The position numbers and the translations under genes are program-made. From Gemmatimonadota bacterium (GTDB taxonomy: Bacteria > Gemmatimonadota > Gemmatimonadetes > Longimicrobiales > Gaopeijiaceae), in the NCBI GenBank assembly GCA_009838975.1, contig VXQO01000001.1, positions 1 to 64,000 on the forward strand: a DNA stretch of 64,000 nucleotides, given 5' to 3'. The notes beneath the pieces are model-generated. The model was not told the DNA's origin. It did no database searches and was given only the letters and a program-made list of their open reading frames with translations. Shown here piece by piece: positions 61,774-64,000 of the stretch. The number at the start of each line of letters is the position of its first letter. Positions within the stretch are counted from its first letter, which is position 1.

Positions 61774-63645
61774 ATGCAACATCATGGTCGCCGAGAGGGC
61801 GCCGCAAGCACGTCACCCGCAGCCACCTACGCGGAGCGCGCGCAGCGGTTCGACAGAGAAGCAGCCGAACGGCTCGGCAGGGTCCGTGTGTACGGGAGGT
61901 TGCGGCTGGCCCTCTTCGCGGCTGCTTTGGTGGGTGCCTGGTGGCTGTTCGCATCGGAGCGCGGCGGGGCGGCGTGGTTGCTGCTGGCCGCGGCCGCGTT
62001 TGTGTTCGGGGTCCTCGTCGCGCGACAGCGGGCCGCCCGGCGGCGGATGCGGCGCAGCGAACTCATGGCCGACTTCAACCGCGAGGGAATCGCCCGGGTC
62101 GAGAGGCGGTGGGGCGACCTGCCGTCGGTGCCCGGCGCCACGGCCGCGCGGGACCACGACTACGCGGTCGACCTCGACCTCTACGGCGACGCTTCCCTGC
62201 TGCAGTTGCTTGGTGTATGTGGAACCGCCCCCGGCTGGACCACGCTGCAGGCGTGGATGCTCGGGGGCGCTGACGCGGACGAGATCGCGCTGCGCCAGGA
62301 GGCGGTGCTTGAGATGGCCGGGGCGCTGGACTTCCGCGACCGGCTGGCGGCGGAGGGTCGGCTTGTGGCCTCGGGCGATTCCGGTGACACCGATGCGTCG
62401 GCCGATCGTTTCCTTCGCTGGGCCGAGGGCGATTCCTGGCTTCAGGGGCAGCGATGGCTACGGATCGCCGGTCTGGTGCTGGCGCCGATCAATGTGGCCG
62501 CCATCACCTTGGTCTCGCTGGGTGCGGTGCCCACCCCTGTGATGGCCTGGCCGCTCGTGATCTCGGCTCTGGTCCTGGTGCCGACGTGGAAGGCGATGCA
62601 CGCCGTGTTCGCGGAAGCGGATGACGGTGAATCCGGTGTCCGGCAGTTCGGTCCGCTGCTCCGTCACATTCACAACGCATCCCTCAGGTCGCGCCATGCG
62701 GTTGCCATCCGACACCGCCTCGGCGCAGGCCCGCGAGTCGCGCACGAAGAGATGAACGTCCTTCGCCGCCTCCTCGACATGGCGGATGTGAGGAGGTCGC
62801 CCCTGTTCCACATTCCTCTCGCGCTCGTGCTGCACTGGGACGTTCATGTGCTGGTCGCCCTCGAGCGCTGGAAGGAGCGGTCCGGTCACCGGGTAGGGGA
62901 CTGGCTCGACGCCACGGGCGAAGCCGAGGCGCTGGCGGCGCTCGCCGCCCTGGCGGCCGATCACCCCGACTGGACGATGCCGGCGCTGGATCCCGATGCC
63001 CACACCGTCGAGGCCCGTGCGCTCGGTCACCCCCTCATTGCACCCGGCATCTGTATTCGCAACGACGTCGAGATCGGGCCCGCGGGCTCGTTCCTTCTCG
63101 TCACGGGCTCGAACATGTCGGGCAAGTCGACCTTGCTGCGGGCGCTCGGGCTCAACGCGGTGCTTGCCCAGGCCGGCGGTCCGGTATGTGCCGCACGGCT
63201 GCGGATGCCCCCGTTGCGCGTCGTCACAAGCATGCGTGTCGACGATTCCCTCGCCGAAGGCGTGTCCTACTTCATGGCGGGGCTGCAACGACTGAAGATG
63301 GTCGTGGAAGCGGCTCGGTCGCCCGGCGGCGTCACGCCGCGAACGCTCTACCTGCTCGACGAGATCCTGCAGGGCACCAACAGCGCCGAGCGCCGAGTCG
63401 CGGCGCGCACGGTGCTGCGGCATCTGCTCGAGACGGACGCGATCGGCGCGGTGACCACGCACGATCTCTCCCTCGCCGAGGCCGACGACCTGACAACCCG
63501 CGGAGTCGCGGTCCATTTCACGGAATCGGTGGACGATGGGGCCGAGGGACTGGCGTTCGACTATCGGCTGCGGTCCGGTATCGCCAAGTCGACGAACGCG
63601 CTGAAGCTGCTGGAGATGGCGGGGCTGGGGGGATCGCCCAGGTGA
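61774..63645 (+). CDS. Membrane-associated MutS-like ATPase
   Basis: A 623-residue protein. Two N-terminal hydrophobic helices (LALFAAALVGAWWLF, AAWLLLAAAAFVFGVLVA) and another pair near residues 225-270. The C-terminal ATPase has Walker A GSNMSGKST and DEILQGTNSAERRVAART, as in MutS domain V. It lacks the mismatch-recognition N-terminus, so it is a MutS-family paralogue of unknown function. The start lies two bases from a divergent gene. Its stop overlaps the next start. Confidence 0.85.
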   Translation: MQHHGRREGAASTSPAATYAERAQRFDREAAERLGRVRVYGRLRLALFAAALVGAWWLFASERGGAAWLLLAAAAFVFGVLVARQRAARRRMRRSELMADFNREGIARVERRWGDLPSVPGATAARDHDYAVDLDLYGDASLLQLLGVCGTAPGWTTLQAWMLGGADADEIALRQEAVLEMAGALDFRDRLAAEGRLVASGDSGDTDASADRFLRWAEGDSWLQGQRWLRIAGLVLAPINVAAITLVSLGAVPTPVMAWPLVISALVLVPTWKAMHAVFAEADDGESGVRQFGPLLRHIHNASLRSRHAVAIRHRLGAGPRVAHEEMNVLRRLLDMADVRRSPLFHIPLALVLHWDVHVLVALERWKERSGHRVGDWLDATGEAEALAALAALAADHPDWTMPALDPDAHTVEARALGHPLIAPGICIRNDVEIGPAGSFLLVTGSNMSGKSTLLRALGLNAVLAQAGGPVCAARLRMPPLRVVTSMRVDDSLAEGVSYFMAGLQRLKMVVEAARSPGGVTPRTLYLLDEILQGTNSAERRVAARTVLRHLLETDAIGAVTTHDLSLAEADDLTTRGVAVHFTESVDDGAEGLAFDYRLRSGIAKSTNALKLLEMAGLGGSPR

Positions 63646-64000
63646 CGCCGGTAGAACTCCACCATATGCCGGGCGGCGTCGATCGCGCTCCCGCAACCCT
63701 CACCCTCGTCATCCTCGCCGCAGGCCGCTCCACGCGGTTCGGCCGCCTCAAGCAACTTGCACCGGTAGGTCCCGGCGGCGAGGCGCTGCTCGACTACGCG
63801 CTCTACGACGGCGCGCTCGCGGGATTCACGCGCTTCCACCTCGTCATCCAGGAGACGCTGCGACCCGATTTCGACGCCCACCTGGCGCCCGCGCGAGCCG
63901 CCGGCCTCGACGTCCGCTACGCCTTTCAGCGCATGGCACACCCCGGCCTCGTGGACGCGCCGCCCCCCGACCGCAGCCGCCCCTGGGGCACGGGCCACGC
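63642..64000 (+). CDS. NTP-transferase-fold protein (3' end outside window)
   Basis: The start of a nucleotidyltransferase: TLVILAAGRSTRFGRLKQL is the nucleotide-binding loop, and WGTGHA near the window edge is typical of sugar nucleotidyltransferases. The GTG at 63642 overlaps the MutS-like stop as GTGA; ATG 63666 is also possible. 119 residues are visible. Confidence 0.8.
   Translation, partial: MTPVELHHMPGGVDRAPATLTLVILAAGRSTRFGRLKQLAPVGPGGEALLDYALYDGALAGFTRFHLVIQETLRPDFDAHLAPARAAGLDVRYAFQRMAHPGLVDAPPPDRSRPWGTGH

Noticed and set aside
1-64000. CRISPR arrays, tRNA or rRNA genes and insertion sequences
   Set aside because: No regularly spaced repeats, cloverleaf arms, rRNA-like stretches or transposase motifs were seen on either strand.

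Overview
The window comes from a GC-rich bacterial chromosome with dense, mostly operonic genes. Secreted or lipoprotein enzymes are frequent: S9, M28 and metallo-peptidases, amidohydrolases, carboxypeptidase-regulatory-like proteins, a beta-propeller protein and a GLPGLI-family protein. With quinol:fumarate reductase, form I carbon-monoxide dehydrogenase and heterotetrameric sarcosine oxidase, this content best suits a heterotrophic Gemmatimonadota-like (FCB-group) organism. That placement rests on gene content, not a phylogeny.

Layout. (1) 1-5481, minus: aerobic CO dehydrogenase genes coxE-coxG-coxM-coxS-coxL. CoxL carries the form I signature AYRCSFR and is cut by the window edge just before the expected catalytic Glu. 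(2) 5505-9433, plus: four paralogous Uma2-family nuclease genes interrupted by a Fic-domain protein gene. Three of the four Uma2 genes share a near-identical leader. (3) 9486-12832, minus: frdABCD. (4) 12984-17309, minus: cox accessory genes (MoxR/CoxD, XdhC with a C-terminal YHS domain, MocA-like cytidylyltransferase) behind an S1/P1-like nuclease and an SDR. (5) 17384-21349: surface or periplasmic proteins. (6) 21466-32914: cupin, branched-chain aminotransferase, Tat-exported M20 amidase, methyltransferase, lipoprotein metalloprotease, amidohydrolase, and two divergent S9 peptidases. (7) 32985-33765: decayed Schlafen/AlbA-type gene. (8) 33959-40411, minus: FAD oxidoreductase-soxB-soxD-soxA-soxG operon for sarcosine oxidation. 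(9) 40408-49422: beta-propeller remnant, BNR-repeat protein, DUF4143 ATPase, CocE-type hydrolase, and an HTTM membrane protein paired with an asparagine synthetase. (10) 49464-50557: AbiEii-type nucleotidyltransferase with a small partner. (11) 50529-56617: TonB-plug-like protein, Ig-like protein, PHM-like cytochrome c, TPR lipoprotein and M28 peptidase. (12) 56852-64000: amino-acid dehydrogenase, panB, ferredoxin plus P450, class C serine hydrolase, membrane MutS-like ATPase and a truncated nucleotidyltransferase.

Functionally, the two cox blocks and frd point to quinone-linked respiration that includes atmospheric or trace CO oxidation. The sox operon, carbamoylase-type amidase, peptidases and Leu-type dehydrogenase point to use of methylated amines, peptides and amino acids. 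Regions of most interest for new biology are the Uma2/Fic array with its repeated leader, the ATCGTGTCA boxes at the Fic gene, a 17-bp palindrome found three times near the 3' ends of minus-strand genes, and the HTTM-asparagine synthetase pair. No tRNA, rRNA, CRISPR array or insertion sequence was seen, and no gene-free stretch exceeds 300 bases.
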